A stretch of DNA of 64,000 nt from Alviniconcha marisindica (Eukaryota > Mollusca > Gastropoda > Provannidae), in contig JABMCL010000839.1 in NCBI GenBank assembly GCA_018857735.1, positions 577,501-641,500 of the forward strand, read 5' to 3'. The position numbers and the translations under genes were made by a program. How positions within the stretch are numbered: position 1 is the stretch's first letter; each line of letters opens with the position of its first letter. The notes under the pieces are model-generated. The model ran no database searches and was not told the DNA's origin. It saw only the letters and a program-made list of their open reading frames with translations. Below are positions 33,272 to 47,300 of this stretch, one piece after another.

Positions 33272-36200
33272 ACACACACACACCACCTACCCCAAAAAAG
33301 AGCAACACAACATCACACACAAGTATACCTTCAGATCGGATTTGCTGGGCTTCCCGTCCACCTTGTCGAAGTACTCAAACAGCATCCTCCACAGCGTGTT
33401 CTTGCGCGTCTTCTCGTCGTCGGTGGGCAGGTAGTTCTTGACGGGGGCCCCGTGGTCGCGGTACAGCTGCTTGATGATGCGTTCCACCACCTCCCGCACC
33501 TCCCCGGCGTTGTGGTTGAGGGCCACGGTGCAGAAGCCCATCATGTTGTCCAAGGTGAAACCGCTGAAACCGAAGCCGTTTAACAGCTGTTTAAACAAAG
33601 GCTTGCTTCTTTTCTGCACGCAGTATGACAGCTGTTTAAACAAAGGCTTACTCGTTTTTCTGGACGCAGTACAATCCCTTTTTATTTGTGCACACCCCCT
33701 CCCCCCCCAGCCCCCCATCAAATATGCTGAGAGATGGACAGTTTCAGGCAAGACCAAAGAGAGGACTGGTACAGACAGTTTCAGGCAAGACCAAAGAGCG
33801 GATGGACATACAGTTTCAAGCATAGACACACAGAGCCGATTGACAAGTTTCAAGCAAGACCCAAAGAGCAGATGGCGACAGTTTCAGGCAAAGACCCAAG
33901 AGAGGACTGGTAAAGCCAGTTTCAGGCAAGACCCAAAAGAATGGATGGACAGACAGTTTCAAGCAAGACCAAAGAGCAGATGGACAGTTTCAAGCAAGAC
34001 CAAAGAGCGGATGGACAGACAGTTTCAGGCAAGACCAAAGAGAGGACTGGTACAGACAGTTTCAGGCAAGACCAAAGAGTGGATGGACAGACAGTTTCAA
34101 GCAAGACCAAAGAGCAGATGGACAGTTTCAAGCAAGACCAAAGAGCGGATGGGCAGACAGTTTCAGGCAAGACCAAAGAGAGGACTGGTACAGACAGTTT
34201 CAGGCAAGACCAAAGAGAGGACTGGTACAGACAGTTTCAGGCAAGACCAAAGAGTGGATGGACAGACAGTTTCAGGCAAGACCAAAGAGAAGACTGGTAC
34301 AGACAGTTTCAGGCAAGACCAAAGAGTGGATGGACAGACAGTTTCAGGCAAGACCAAAGAGCGGATGGACAGACAGTTTCAGGCACGACCAAAGAGAGGA
34401 CTGGTACAGACAGTTTCAGGCAAGACCAAAGAGTGGATGGACAGACAGTTTCAAGCAAGACCAAAGAGCAGATGGACAGTTTCAAGCAAGACCAAAGAGC
34501 GGATGGACAGACAGTTTCAGGCAAGACCAAAGAGCGGATGGACAGACAGTTTCAGGCAAGACCAAAGAGAGGATGGACAGACAGTTTCAAGCACGACCAA
34601 AGAGCGGATGGACAGACAGTTTCAAGCAAGACCAAAGAGTGGATGGACAGACAGTTTCAGGCAAGACCAAAGAGAGGATGGACAGACAGTTTCAAAAGAC
34701 CAAAGAGCAGATGGGCAGTTTCAAGCAAGACCAAAGAGAGGACTGGTACAGATGGACAAACAGATCCAAGCAAGACCAAAGAGAAGACTGATACTAGGTA
34801 GGACCACTCATTTTTTTTGTTTCTTCACAGGAAAACAAAATATGTCAGAAACTGTGCATTTTGGTGAAAACAGTCACTCTGCAAATTTTCAAGCAGATAT
34901 CTCAAATAGTTTTTGAAATATTTAATATTTAGTATACTTGCGTAACTGTTGCTTTGTTGACTGCATGTGGAATGCCAGGTTTACATGGCAATAACAAGAA
35001 GAATAGATGCTGCACATTATAAACAAAGACATTTCTTCAAACACTACAACACAAAGCTCCAGAAAATGAACAACAAACGTTTAGAAAATCCACCAATTTG
35101 ATTTAATAAGCATCAAAATTGATAATTTTCATGACAATTTCCTCGCAAATCACCCAAATATCCATCTTTAGCACCCCATACCAAGTAAAGTAAACCTTTG
35201 ATTTGTCTTAATATGCCTCTACATACAGATCTATATACATATATTATGCCTAATTTTTTCCAGAGCTGCACTGTTTACATGTGTTATTATACAGGTGTCC
35301 AAACATGACCCCAAAGCCAATTTGAATGTCATAAATTTATGTTCACTATGAAACACTAACCTGGCTGTGGACAAATTTTCTTAGCTTTGCTTATACAAGG
35401 AGTACAGCAATGTTTCACATATCAAAATATTTGCAATGAAGAGATCTTTATATTAAAAACAATTTGGTTTTTACAAAAATCAAAAAAATCAAATGACAAC
35501 TATGATTACGTAATAGTTTAAATTACAATGATCCAGGTCTGTATCAGTATCTCAGGTATTACTTGTACTAAGGAAATCATTCATACATCAAAATGTGTGC
35601 TACCCAGAGACTTTTACATTGGAAACAATTTGTAGTAAAAAAGAAGAAGTTTTATGCAGATTATGACTGTGTAAAAGATTATGTAATATCTGAAAATGAC
35701 AAAACATGACCTAATTCTGTATCTCTGGTACTATTTGGGCTAGGAAAATGATTCACACATCAAAATGTTTGTAACCAAGCTATCTTTCCAATGGAAACAA
35801 TCTGGTCTTTAATAAAGAATGTTAGTCATGATTACATAATATTTAATTTTAAAAAAAAATTAAATTAAATTTTTTTTTAAATGTCACACTTAATCTCACG
35901 ATTCATGGTAAACTATCTGGCCTAATACTGGAATCACAATGGCTACAGACTGCAAAAGTACACAGCAATAAGCAATAGTCAGCAGAATCTGTCCTTGTAC
36001 AGTTTGTAACATTGCATGATGTCATCAACATCTTCAGCCAGCCATGTTCTACCATTGGTAGAACTCAGTTGAACATCCCAAAAAAACACAAACTTTGCTT
36101 CCACAGAAGCAATATCTTCTACTTCTGGCCAAACAAAGACATTCTTGTTGCGGACCTTGGACATGAAGGAGATAGATGCCATGCTGCCTTCATCCTGCAC

Positions 36201-39200
36201 TTCCAAAACCTGACCAACATAGAAGTCTTCATCGTAGTAAATGGCCACTGTCTCGCCTTGTTGTGAGAAAGACCCCTCTCCAAGTTTTTGACGCTTCTGA
36301 GGCCTTTCAGTTGCACTATCATTGCTGTCTGCAGCAGGGCTGCCAGGAATTATGTCCTGAATTCCATCAAGGCAGTCATCAGGCAATCCAGGTAGTCCAC
36401 TGGAGTTGTCAGGGGGCCCATTGGTGTCATCAGCAGGAAGTCTAGCGTTGTTAGGGAGCTGACCATCATCCAGATACCTGCATAGGTTGGCTATTCGAGT
36501 GTCGACATCATGTTTTCCCATAACGAGAAGCGGTGACAATGCATTCAGCACCACTCGCTGGTACTGTACTTGTAGCGGTAGTGCTTTTCGCATATATCCG
36601 TTACAGTCCTGCGCTGGTTCATCAGCTTGTGAACATCATCACCTCTCAGGCAGGGCCCACCGGCATCTCTTATTCTCTGGGTGACATCCAGCACTCCTTG
36701 ATTTCTGTCAGCTTCTTTCTGCCTCCGCTGGTCATGATGAAGCTGCAGACGTGCCTGAGTTTCCTGCCGAACACATCGCTCTTTCTCTTGGCTCTGACTC
36801 CGGATCTCCTTTCCCGTCAGTGTTGCCTGCGCAAGGAACCTTTTCTTGTTGTCTGGTGTCTGCTCAAGATACCAACCTACAGTCTTGTTCCTTCTGAGCG
36901 TGTTGATGCTGCTGTGGTGATGGTTTGTGCAGTTGCGCCTGTTGTACAAACAGAGGTCAAGATCACCGAAATTAGCTTCGCCAAACAAATTTGTCATTCG
37001 ACAGTGGGCCATCTTTGTTCTTTGCATTTCGCTGGGTTCTTGTCCGTATCTACCACCTGGAAGAAAATCAGACAGCTGGTTGTTGATGACTGTGAGGAAA
37101 TTCGTCGCTAGAAGCTGTACAAGGCTATGCAGGTCTTCACAGTCTTCAAGCAAAGCAGCCGCTGATCTAACCGACTCCACCATGGGTGTGTCCTCCAGGA
37201 GGAAGGTTTCCAGACAGGAAGGCAGATCCCGCAGCATCAAGTGAATGGCTCCATGGGTGTCGCACAGTTCTCTTAGGTGGTGTTCCATCTTCTGGATGTG
37301 TTTGTATAAATCAAGGTAGTGGATGTCGCAGTTGATCAGTATCCAGAATGGCCCGGTGATGCAAACATACATGACTGCCAGAGCTGTGACCATGATTATT
37401 ATTTCTTCACTCTCTGTGTCTTTCAAGACGCTCCTTTGTTTCAGGTTTGGATTCTGATGAAAGTTGGTGAGGAAATCAATAAGCATGTGTTTGTGGTGAA
37501 CCACCAGCACTAAGTCGTAGGGCGAACGTTCTTTTCCTTATATTGTTCCGACACTCTGGAAGACGCTTGGTGTGTTCTGTGCAGTGCAGTGAGCCAGCCA
37601 TTCATCCCTGCATCCTGATTTCTCATCACCACGTGGCCCAAAGAAGTCACAGGCGAGGCAGATCAGACGGCAGGCTGCAGCATCCTTTGCGGTGTTCCTG
37701 AATCTGAGGAAGGCTGCAATTTGGTCCCTACCAAGCTGCTTGCTCCATCCCATCTGATTCTCAAATGCAACCAAGGTCTTTTCGGCTGCAGAGCTAAGGC
37801 CTAACAGAAAATGTGCATTGCAGAACAGAAACTCAAGTCCAGTGTTGCTCTCCAGAATCTCATTTTTCTTTTCTGCAAGCTGTCGGCTGAAGGCCTTCAT
37901 TGTTGCTGCCCTGTCTGTCATTGTTGATGTTAAATTGGAATATATGTCTTTTACAAGTTTGTTCGTCTCATCCTCAGGCAGAGTCATCACACTGGCAATC
38001 TCATAAAACAAGTTCATTGTAACATCTACTAGCGTCTTTGAATCCTCTCTGTCTACTGGTGTAAATCCAAGTGACAATTGTCTTCTGTCTTGGAGGGTAA
38101 CTTGATGCCCAACAACCTTTTTGTGACCCCTGCTTGTCCCATCCAAATGCAGATCAAACCGCTGGCTTGTGATTTCATTGAAGATCTGGATTTTGGTGAG
38201 AGCGTGGCCTATGTCAGCAAAGCGCAGAGCTGTGGTCTTGCTGGGAAGTTCTGCAAGTTCAAGTTTGTTTCCTGTAAGATGAGATGTTACAGTCTGAATG
38301 ACCTTGGCTACCTTGGCTGCTGAAACATCACTCTCTCCCATAAGCTGTATGACGCAGGTCTCGACTTCATCTGTGTATTTCCCTTGGTCATCTTTCAATT
38401 GCTTCCTCAGTTGAGGCTGGGTAACTTCTTCCTCTAGATGCCTGATCTCATCTCTCTGGTCTCTGCCTCTCTTTTGAAGCCCAGCTGCTTTTGCCTTTGT
38501 CTTTTCAAAATTTCTCTGAATGCTTCTGTTATCTTCTTCCAGGAGCACGTTTCTTTCTATCGTTGTCTTTAACTCTTGCTGATCCCTGTGCATCTCACCC
38601 CGCAGATGGTCAATGGCAGATTTGCTTGCTTTCACGTTGTTGGCATTCCGTGCAAACATAGTGCAGGTCTTGGTCTTCTCTGCAAGCTTTTGTTCCTTGA
38701 CTTGGAGGGAAACCACTGTCAACTTCAGATCTTCTCTTGTTTCAGTGAGGGACCTGTTTAGGTGGCTGACTGTAGCACGCTGATTGAAGCAGATCTCCAT
38801 CATCCCCTCCAGCTCATCCTGATGATGCTGCAGCTGACCATCTTGTTGTTGGATTTCTGAAGTTAGTCGCTGGTTACCTCTCTTCATCCTCTCTAGCTCA
38901 GATGTACAATGGCTGTTGCATGATGCTACTGTGTTGGGTGGAGAGGAGGTGGTGAGAGAAGGGGACAGACGTGATGCCCCTTTGGCTTGGACAGATTCCG
39001 CCTGCTTCTGCGTGGGAGTGAAGGTTTCCCCCAAAAACGTTCTCAAATCCTCCGGTCTCCTTGCTCTTGCCTTCAGGTGTTTCTTGTGCTTTACTCTGAG
39101 CAGTGAGGTCTTCTGGAGAAGTGCTTTAGTGGAGAGCTGAAAGGAAGGACACATGATGTGGAACCAAGACTGAATTGAAGGCCCTGACAAGTAATTCTCA

Positions 39201-42200
39201 GTCCTGAATTTGTCAGGTTCTATAATGAGTCCATTGGGAACCATCTCATCAGAAGCTGGAAGGATGCAGTCTTCATTTGCAAGCAGAAATGCCCGCGTCA
39301 CCCCATACTTGGTGCAGAAGGGAGCGTTGGGGAGATGAGTAAAATCTCTTTCTGCAGAAAGAAAAGCTGCCATCTCATCAACAACAACACTACCACTACC
39401 ACAAGTACCAGGCACTTCCTTCTCAGTTTTCAAGATGAGATGGTTCAACTGTGGGAGGACTTCAAAAGACTGAGGAAAAAGTTTATGTACAAAATCATAA
39501 AGCCAAACCCAGGTCATCTGCATCTGATGACGTAGCATGCCCAGCTGTAAAAGCAGGCGATTGGTGATGATGGTGCCAGGAACCGCTGGCAAAGCAGGTG
39601 GACGACCACGACCACTGCCAGGCCCAATCCCTTCAGCATGATGCAGCATACAGCGGTAAAAGTCATCATCTAAGTACGGAAAGTAAAAAGAGAAAACAAT
39701 TCAATTCTAAGCTGCTAGGGAAAAAAATCACTTAATAATAATATACTTTTATCATGTGCTCATCAGCGCCCTGAGTGCTCACATCATACATGGTATATTA
39801 ATCTAAATACAATATTCTATAGAGGACAGTCCTACCAGAACAATTTACGTAAGGTATTATATGGAACACACACACACACTGACTGTAGCAGAAACTGGGT
39901 ATTATATTAGTTGGGGCAGAAATACTGTGACATGAGGAGAGGAAAGTTTTCAGTTTGGCTTTAAAAGATGACCTGGTTGAGCATTCCAAATGTGGGGTCA
40001 CTGCTTTGTTTTATTCTATTAATTAAACTGGTCCACAAAAAATAAACATTGATTATTGATAAACCTTTCATTGATGATATTTATAAAGGTTTAGACTGAA
40101 TTACTGGGCCATTCAGCAAGCATGAATCTCTCTCCTACTCACATGGTTCTCTGTGGGGTTGTGTCACTGTGTTTTTGTTTTTGCTGTTGTTAATCATTTT
40201 TAATATACTGTACCATTATTTGATTATAAAATTTAAGTATATTGTACATGTATTTGTATGGATGGAACAGTGATGGATCATCTAATGGCAAAACTAAAAA
40301 CCAGGAGCTACCACTGTGAGTGTAACACTACAGTTAACAGTAACACAAGAAACAAATTTGAACAATACATATATATATATACAAGATGGGAAAAAAATGT
40401 GCAATAATATTATTATTAATAATAAAAAAACAACAACGTAATATTGTTTTAACTTTAAGAAAGGTTTAAAAAATAAAAAAAGCTTCGAATAACAGTTAAC
40501 ACAGCGAGCACAGATATATCGGGGGGTGGGGGCTTGTTTAGTTTGCTGATATGATGCTCAAGTTGCACACAGCTCTCGCTTGCGGAGATTGGAGGAAAAA
40601 AGAAAATTGTGACAATGAGCGCACATGACAGAAATCAAGATATCTCCATAAAAAACGTGACATCGGCACTCAGACATAAATGGCCATATACAAGAATGTT
40701 TCCGAAACAAAAGCATCCAAAGCACTGAGCTTGACGGGCCCTAAAAACCCTATCTATTTTTCTTCAAATGCACACCGGCACCGTGGCAGTATCGAAACTC
40801 GGATCAAAACAACCGGTCGCTTTGTCCAGCAACAAAATCAAATCAAGATCACAACACAGAGACAGAGTATACAACATTTTGATGAAATACTTCAGAATAA
40901 TAAATAAAGAATCTATTGCAATTAAAAAAAACTTACCAAGACGTTCTTGCATAAATCAAAGCTGAACTTCGATCGTCGAACTCAAAAGCGTGCGTAGTAG
41001 CGGAAGCCATGTTTGCATTAGCTCTGTCAGGTTCCGTGGGGTTCACAATTAGTATTCCACGGGGACAGTGTACATTGTTCTTACGCGAAAAAAGAGTTCA
41101 TGTAATGATGTATGATGTTCACTTAGTTTAATTCAGGAACGCTTTTTTTTAAATTACTGTTTTGTTTTTGTTATTATATTAAACTTCAACTTTCTCTTTT
41201 GGTCAAGTTTTTCATAACAAAGCGTTCATATACTAGTTCGAAAATACCACCGTTGGATAGCTCTGCTTCTTCGTCATACATTTGCATAAAGTATTTTTAG
41301 CTACAAGTCAGCATATGGTGTCCCCAGCGAGTTTAGCAAAACAATCGTTTCGGACTGTTCAGCCGGTATCGCGTTTGAGGCTCTCGGCAGCGCAAACTCG
41401 GCCTTACCCCAGGTGTGTTTGCAATGCTGTATTTCGGTCACATTGGCATGAAATAACAAATACAACACATGAAATGAATCAGAAAGGATCACTCTTTTAT
41501 TCAGTAGCATTCATGTCAAAAATAATCATGTTTAGAAAAAGATATCGTGAGTTGAAAATGGGTCATTTTGGCGAAATCCGACTGGCTGACCCAGTTTTCA
41601 GCGCTGTGGTCCTACCTACTGATACAGATCTAAGATAGACAAACAGTTCCAGGAGAGACCAAAGAGCAGATGGACAGACAGTTCCAGGCAAGACCAGAAA
41701 AGACTGATGTAGATCCAGGTAAGACCAAAGACAAGACTGATAATGTGATATGGATGGACAGACAGTTCCAAGCAAGACCAAAGACAAGACTGATAATGTG
41801 ATATGGATGGTCAGACAGTTCCAAGCAAAACCAAAGAGAAGACTGGTAATGCGACAGACAGTCCCAGGCAAGACCGAAGAGAATAGAATGGAGAGGTGGC
41901 GAATGAACAAAGTGGACTGACTTGCTGAGACCAAGGTCTTTGTACAACTGCTCCACAATCTCCGCCCGACTCTGCGCCAGCCGCGGTGCCATGGTCAGCT
42001 TGATCGGCTTCACGCTCTCATGAGGCACCGTCTGGGTTGGCTGGTGAAGAAAACACCAACAGAACAGCAGTTAGTAAACACAGGGTGCTCCGTATTCAGC
42101 TGTTGGCTTCACCTTTGTGTGAGGCACTGTCTGGGTTGGCTGGTAAAAAAAACACCAGTTCATAAACACAGGTGCTGTGAGGCACTGTCCGGGTTGGCTG

Positions 42201-43804
42201 GTGAAGGAAACACCAACAGAACAGCAGTTAGTAAACACTGGGTGCTCCAGGTAGGTAGGTAGTGTTGCTTAATGTCCTCAGATGTCGGTTGACATATTAG
42301 GGACATTCTGAGACCAATACTGAAGCATGGTTCAATACAGCATTATGTCCACGGAAACCAAACGGCTCGTTAGGACAGACAGCCCAGGACAGCCACCTCG
42401 ACTCTCACACAGCTCCTGAACTATGTGGGGTGGGGGCGAGGGGGAGGGGGGGTGGGGGCGAGGGGGGGGGGGGGGGGTGTGCTCTGTATTCAGATGCTGG
42501 CTTTATATTCTTGTGAGGCACTGTTTGGGTTGGCTGACCACTTGTGCAAACTAGCTTTGCTGAATTGCCAAACTGATACAGAAACTGTCCAGTGGTCTCT
42601 ACACCTACTCCCACCGATACAGACAATCCAACTTGCTCACATCAAAACTGACCAGTGGTCTCTACACCTACTCCCACCGATACAGACAATCCTACTTGCT
42701 CACATCAAAACTGACCAGTGGTCTCTACACCTACTCCCACCGATACAGACAATCCTACTTGCTCACATCAAAACTGACCAGTGGTCTCTACACCTACTCC
42801 CACCGATACAGACAATCCTACTTGCTCACATCAAAACTGACCAGTGGTCTCTACACCTACTCCCACCGATACAGACAATCCCACTTGTTCACATCTGCAT
42901 CAGGAACTTCGCTGCATGTAATTACCCACGCATGACAGAAACTGACCTGTTGCCAGTTTCACGTCAGGGAACCTGACCGTGCTTAATGATCCATATATAT
43001 ATATTACAATGGTGAAAATAACTGAGGAACTTCTTACTTCATTCCACAACCAAACTCTCTCTTCAGTCTCTTACCTTAACGTCTGGGAACTCCGCCATGT
43101 CGAACACAAATTTTTTGGCATCTTCACGGTTTCTTTGGGCCTGAAATCACATCGGTTACTTGCTGTTACAGCTTCCATGCTTTTATCGCACAGAAGAAGA
43201 AAAGCTGCTGCTTCAGATGAATGAGAAAATAATAATAAATAATCCTTATAAAGCGCTATTCTTTAACCAGAGTTAAACTCACTGCGCTGTACAAACGTCT
43301 TATCACAAAAACTACATTAACATACATTTCAGCAAACAAAACCTTAATTATTGTAGCTTAAATTACCATTATTGGCTATCGAACAATACACACACACACA
43401 CACAACCACACAATGACTAACATGCGCACACCAGTCTCTGCTTGTCCACTCATACAACAATTAACAAAATATTAACGTAATGATCTCAAACAACTACACC
43501 AATTTGAATCTGTCTTTTCACCCACCCAACCCGTGCCCCCTTCTCTTGCCTTGATCTCTCAATGTGAGATAAAGTGCACATCGTGTTACAAGGAAGTCAT
43601 TACAGAACTCTAGACTGATATTTTGTGACAACAGCTCAAGTCCATTCACAGTACCATAATTATATAAAAGTCTGCAACAGCTCTCTTCCGTCTGGGGATG
43701 TTTGTTTCACAATAAATTCAGGGGGAAATATTTTATTTCACCTATACTGTGTGAACTCCATCTTTTAGGTGACAGTTTAAAAAAACAAATAAATGAATCA
43801 AAAC

Positions 43805-43896
<92 letters not shown>

Positions 43897-43898
43897 GA

Positions 43899-43980
<82 letters not shown>

Positions 43981-44032
43981 CAGACAGACAAGACAGAAGA
44001 GACAGAGAGACAGAGAGAGAAGACAGACAGAC

Positions 44033-44067
<35 letters not shown>

Positions 44068-44332
44068 CAGAGGAGACTGAAGTAAAGACAGAGCAGGAAA
44101 GGATGGAAGGAAGGAAAGAAAGAAAGAAAGATCAAATGAAAAACAGCAAGGACGACAGGCAAAAAGGTATGCAAGGGAGAAACAGAAAGAAAGGAAAAAG
44201 GAGAAAATAAAACAAACGAGAAAAGAAAGAGAGAGCGAGAAAGGAAGGAGAGAAGGAGGGAAAGAAAAAGAGATCATGTGAAAAACAGGAAAGAACAAAG
44301 GCAGAAATGAAAGCAAGAGAAAAGAAAACAAA

Positions 44333-44373
<41 letters not shown>

Positions 44374-47300
44374 GACAGCAGGAAAGAACAGGACAAGAAA
44401 GCAGCATGTGACTCACTGTATCTCCACTTTTGTGGAAAAGGTTTTGCAACGTTCTCTCCACAGCTGATGAGGTATCCTGCTTCGGTATCCTGGCAATTAA
44501 AATACACGTCTCCATAAAGAACACTACAATATATATATCCATGTATGTTTATATAGGTATCATTACAGTATACATTAAGTTTACAGCCACTTTTACAAGG
44601 AAAACATTCAAAGGTGACCAGGGCCAGAAATGTCTGTGAATTGAACACTCAGGGCTTTCAAATACATACACAATACAAAAATGAACAGACAGACATGACA
44701 GGACACAATAAAACGCAACTGTCAAATTCTCTGTGCCATAGAATGCTAAACGATGCAGTACAACAGAAAACTAAATGATGTCACAAAGAGTTTTCAATCT
44801 GCCTCTGAGATGCCACATGGTCTCACACTCAAATTCTGAGCTCTAACGCAAACTCTTGTGTAGCAAAGCTAAGACGATGAACAATTCGGGTTGGCTGATC
44901 CCTACGCTAGCATCATTTTTTCTTTGTCTTTTTCCTTAAGAAGCTGTGTGAACATCACAATTTCTTTGGCAAGGAAAACGGGGGTTGTTAAGACCACTTA
45001 CTTGTGTCTCGGCACAAACTCTGTCAGAATCATCCGCAGAAGGCTCAACGCTGCTTTGAAAACCTGCAAGAGGCAGAAAACATTGGACTCTCAGCACCAG
45101 GCACCCAAAACAAAACGCCAAAACAGCAGCAAGTAACCATGACTCTTAGGTTCTGCTAGTTGCTGCCAGACTGAACACAAAAAGGTTCAAACGAACGCTT
45201 GTTTATTTTAACACGGATAAAGGGGACTTCCCCCAAAATCTGCATACTGTGTGTCCGTGTTAAAATGAATAAGCATTCGTTCGAACCTTTTTGTGTTTGG
45301 ATCTTGTTTTAGAACGCTAGCAGTCATGCTGTTTCTGATTTTTGTTTTTGTTTTTTGTGCAAGACAGGCATAGACGATATCAAGATGGCAGGCGTTAGCT
45401 GAAACGTCTGTTCAAACAGGTGGATTGCTCAACCTGACCTTCATTCAAACTGATTCCTTATTTCATTACATCACACAGGTTTTCCAGTGCTTCTGGTGCC
45501 AGCAAACCAGTGGCAGAGGAACAAAAGTTGCAATTCCTGCATGCTAAAACATAACTCATTCTTGTGAATGAAGCTGGGGCTCGTGCAGGTTCTTTTTTTA
45601 ATTTTAACGCCTCACTTGTTCCCAACCTTAAACGCCATTTTTCCAGACATCGCACAGTGGTTTTTAACTTTAATTCCTCACTTGTTCCCAACCTTAAACG
45701 CCATTTTTCCAGATGTCACACTGGTTTAAGGCACAGTGGTTTCAAGTTAAATATTTAGTATTTTTCGTTGGTCATCCATCATTTGGTCCAGCCACTCTTT
45801 TTGGGGGGGGGGGGGGGGGGGGATCTTCTAAGATCCCCTTACTGCAGACTATCTGTCGACCATTACCATTAAATTTCCCAGCTTGTCAAGACCGTGGCCA
45901 AAAATGACAATCTTGCCACATTTTCCAGGTCTGAAAAGGGGCAACTAAACTTTCCCCCAACATTCCCAAATTTATAAACACTGCTCCAACTCTGTCCAAC
46001 ACTGCTCTGGGATAACCACTGCAATTGACGGACTGGGCACAAAGCAGTCATAATCAAATCAACGCTATCCATGTGCAAGCTGTTCCAGCAAAGTGCCCCC
46101 CCCCCCCCCCCCCCCAACCCCAAACCCCTCACCCAACAAACAAACAAACATAAAGCCTAACAACAATAACGCAAAAATAACAACACCCCGAACGAAAAGA
46201 AGGACAAAATTTCTCCTGGCGCCTGAAAAGACCAAACGACTCACTGCATAGACTTTGTCGTCGATGCCGCGCTTGACGAGGAAGATGGCGGCCCTCATCA
46301 TGGTCTTGGCCTCCTCCTTGTCACGGACGGGCATCTCCTGCATCTGCTTGTACACCGCCAGCAGCGCATCCTCGCGGTACGACCACGTCTTGGAGTACGC
46401 TTTCGACACCTGAGCGCAGCGTACAGTAAGTAAGTAAGTAAATTGGCATTTTATGCCCAGTCAACCGTTACGGTTATATCAGGGCGATGAGAATGCAAAT
46501 AAGTCATGGACATAATAGTAGGAAGACTGGCACTGAAAAAGCAATGACTCCTGTTATTCATGGGTCAAAAATGCACATCCAGCCCCCCCCCATCACCACA
46601 AGTTAACTAACCAAAATGCACCATTAAAAAAAAAAAAAATTGTTCACTAAGGCAAAAACCTTCAGAATCAGAATCAACAAACAAGGGAGTTACTTAGCGC
46701 GCGAAAGGCGTCACATATTGAAGCACAACAAGAAGACACTAGTCGCCCACGGTAACTCTCACCTAGCATGCAAGTAAACACAAGGTGTCACGTGTAAACA
46801 CAACAAGACCCAAGTCACCTACAGACACTCTCATGTACCATGCAGGTAAACACAAGGTACACAACTCCCTCAGAAATACACTGTCAAAAAGGATTCCCCA
46901 AGAGGTATGTGTATATATATCTATATATATATATATATACTACCCTCCATTTCTGGCACACTTGGCGACACAGGTATCAAACTCAAAGCACGGATGATCA
47001 AACCATGAAAAGCATCATAATCCATGGACTTACCAGAGGGTAGCCGAAGACGTCAATGGCTGAAGATGCCTCCCTCAAGTCCACTTCCGTCATCGGCTCT
47101 GGTTCTGTTACAAGACAAAGAAAGAAAACACTTAAACGCTGCTAGCATTACACCAAAACATACTACCCCCGGCCCCCCAAATTCATCACAGTTGGACTGG
47201 ATTGCTCACGTCAGTGTCGACAGTCCACAGTCGACTACTACAAACATAATTTATCTTCGGACAGGTGGTGCAACAGTCACTGACATAGACTTACTTTGGT

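Larger units (their letters stand above)
34795..41618 (-). mobile_element. 6.8-kb DNA transposon with 13-bp TIRs and a 7-bp TSD
   Basis: The left end TAGGTAGGACCAC (34795-34807) is the exact reverse complement of the right end GTGGTCCTACCTA (41606-41618). Both ends are flanked by CTGATAC, and the outer flanks belong to one minisatellite. The interior carries a minus-strand transposase-like gene (35979-39669 plus a likely first exon at 40936-41009), diverged internal repeats at 35370-35830, and a LINE tail nested at 39738-40000. The 7-bp duplication, and a TIR starting TAG, suggest a hAT-like or related superfamily; classification is inference. It lies in the CEP104 intron between exons K and L, in the same orientation as the gene. 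Confidence 0.87.

Noticed and set aside
33438..34916. 492-residue plus-strand ORF with a repeated Gln/Lys/Arg pattern
   Set aside because: It is the translation of a minisatellite whose unit length often keeps frame; it begins antisense to CEP104 exon L and runs through the transposon's left end.
36590..36610. Programmed -1 frameshift at GCGAAAAGC in the transposon gene
   Set aside because: Not a standard slippery heptamer with a visible downstream structure, and the same gene has an unrelated stop; decay is simpler.
41282..41638. 118-residue plus-strand ORF at the transposon's right end
   Set aside because: It crosses the inverted repeat and target duplication into the minisatellite and has no recognisable motif.
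45458..45560. Peptide-like stretch [14 protein letters not shown] on the minus strand as a possible CEP104 exon
   Set aside because: It lacks flanking splice sites in phase, and exons G and H already join cleanly around it.
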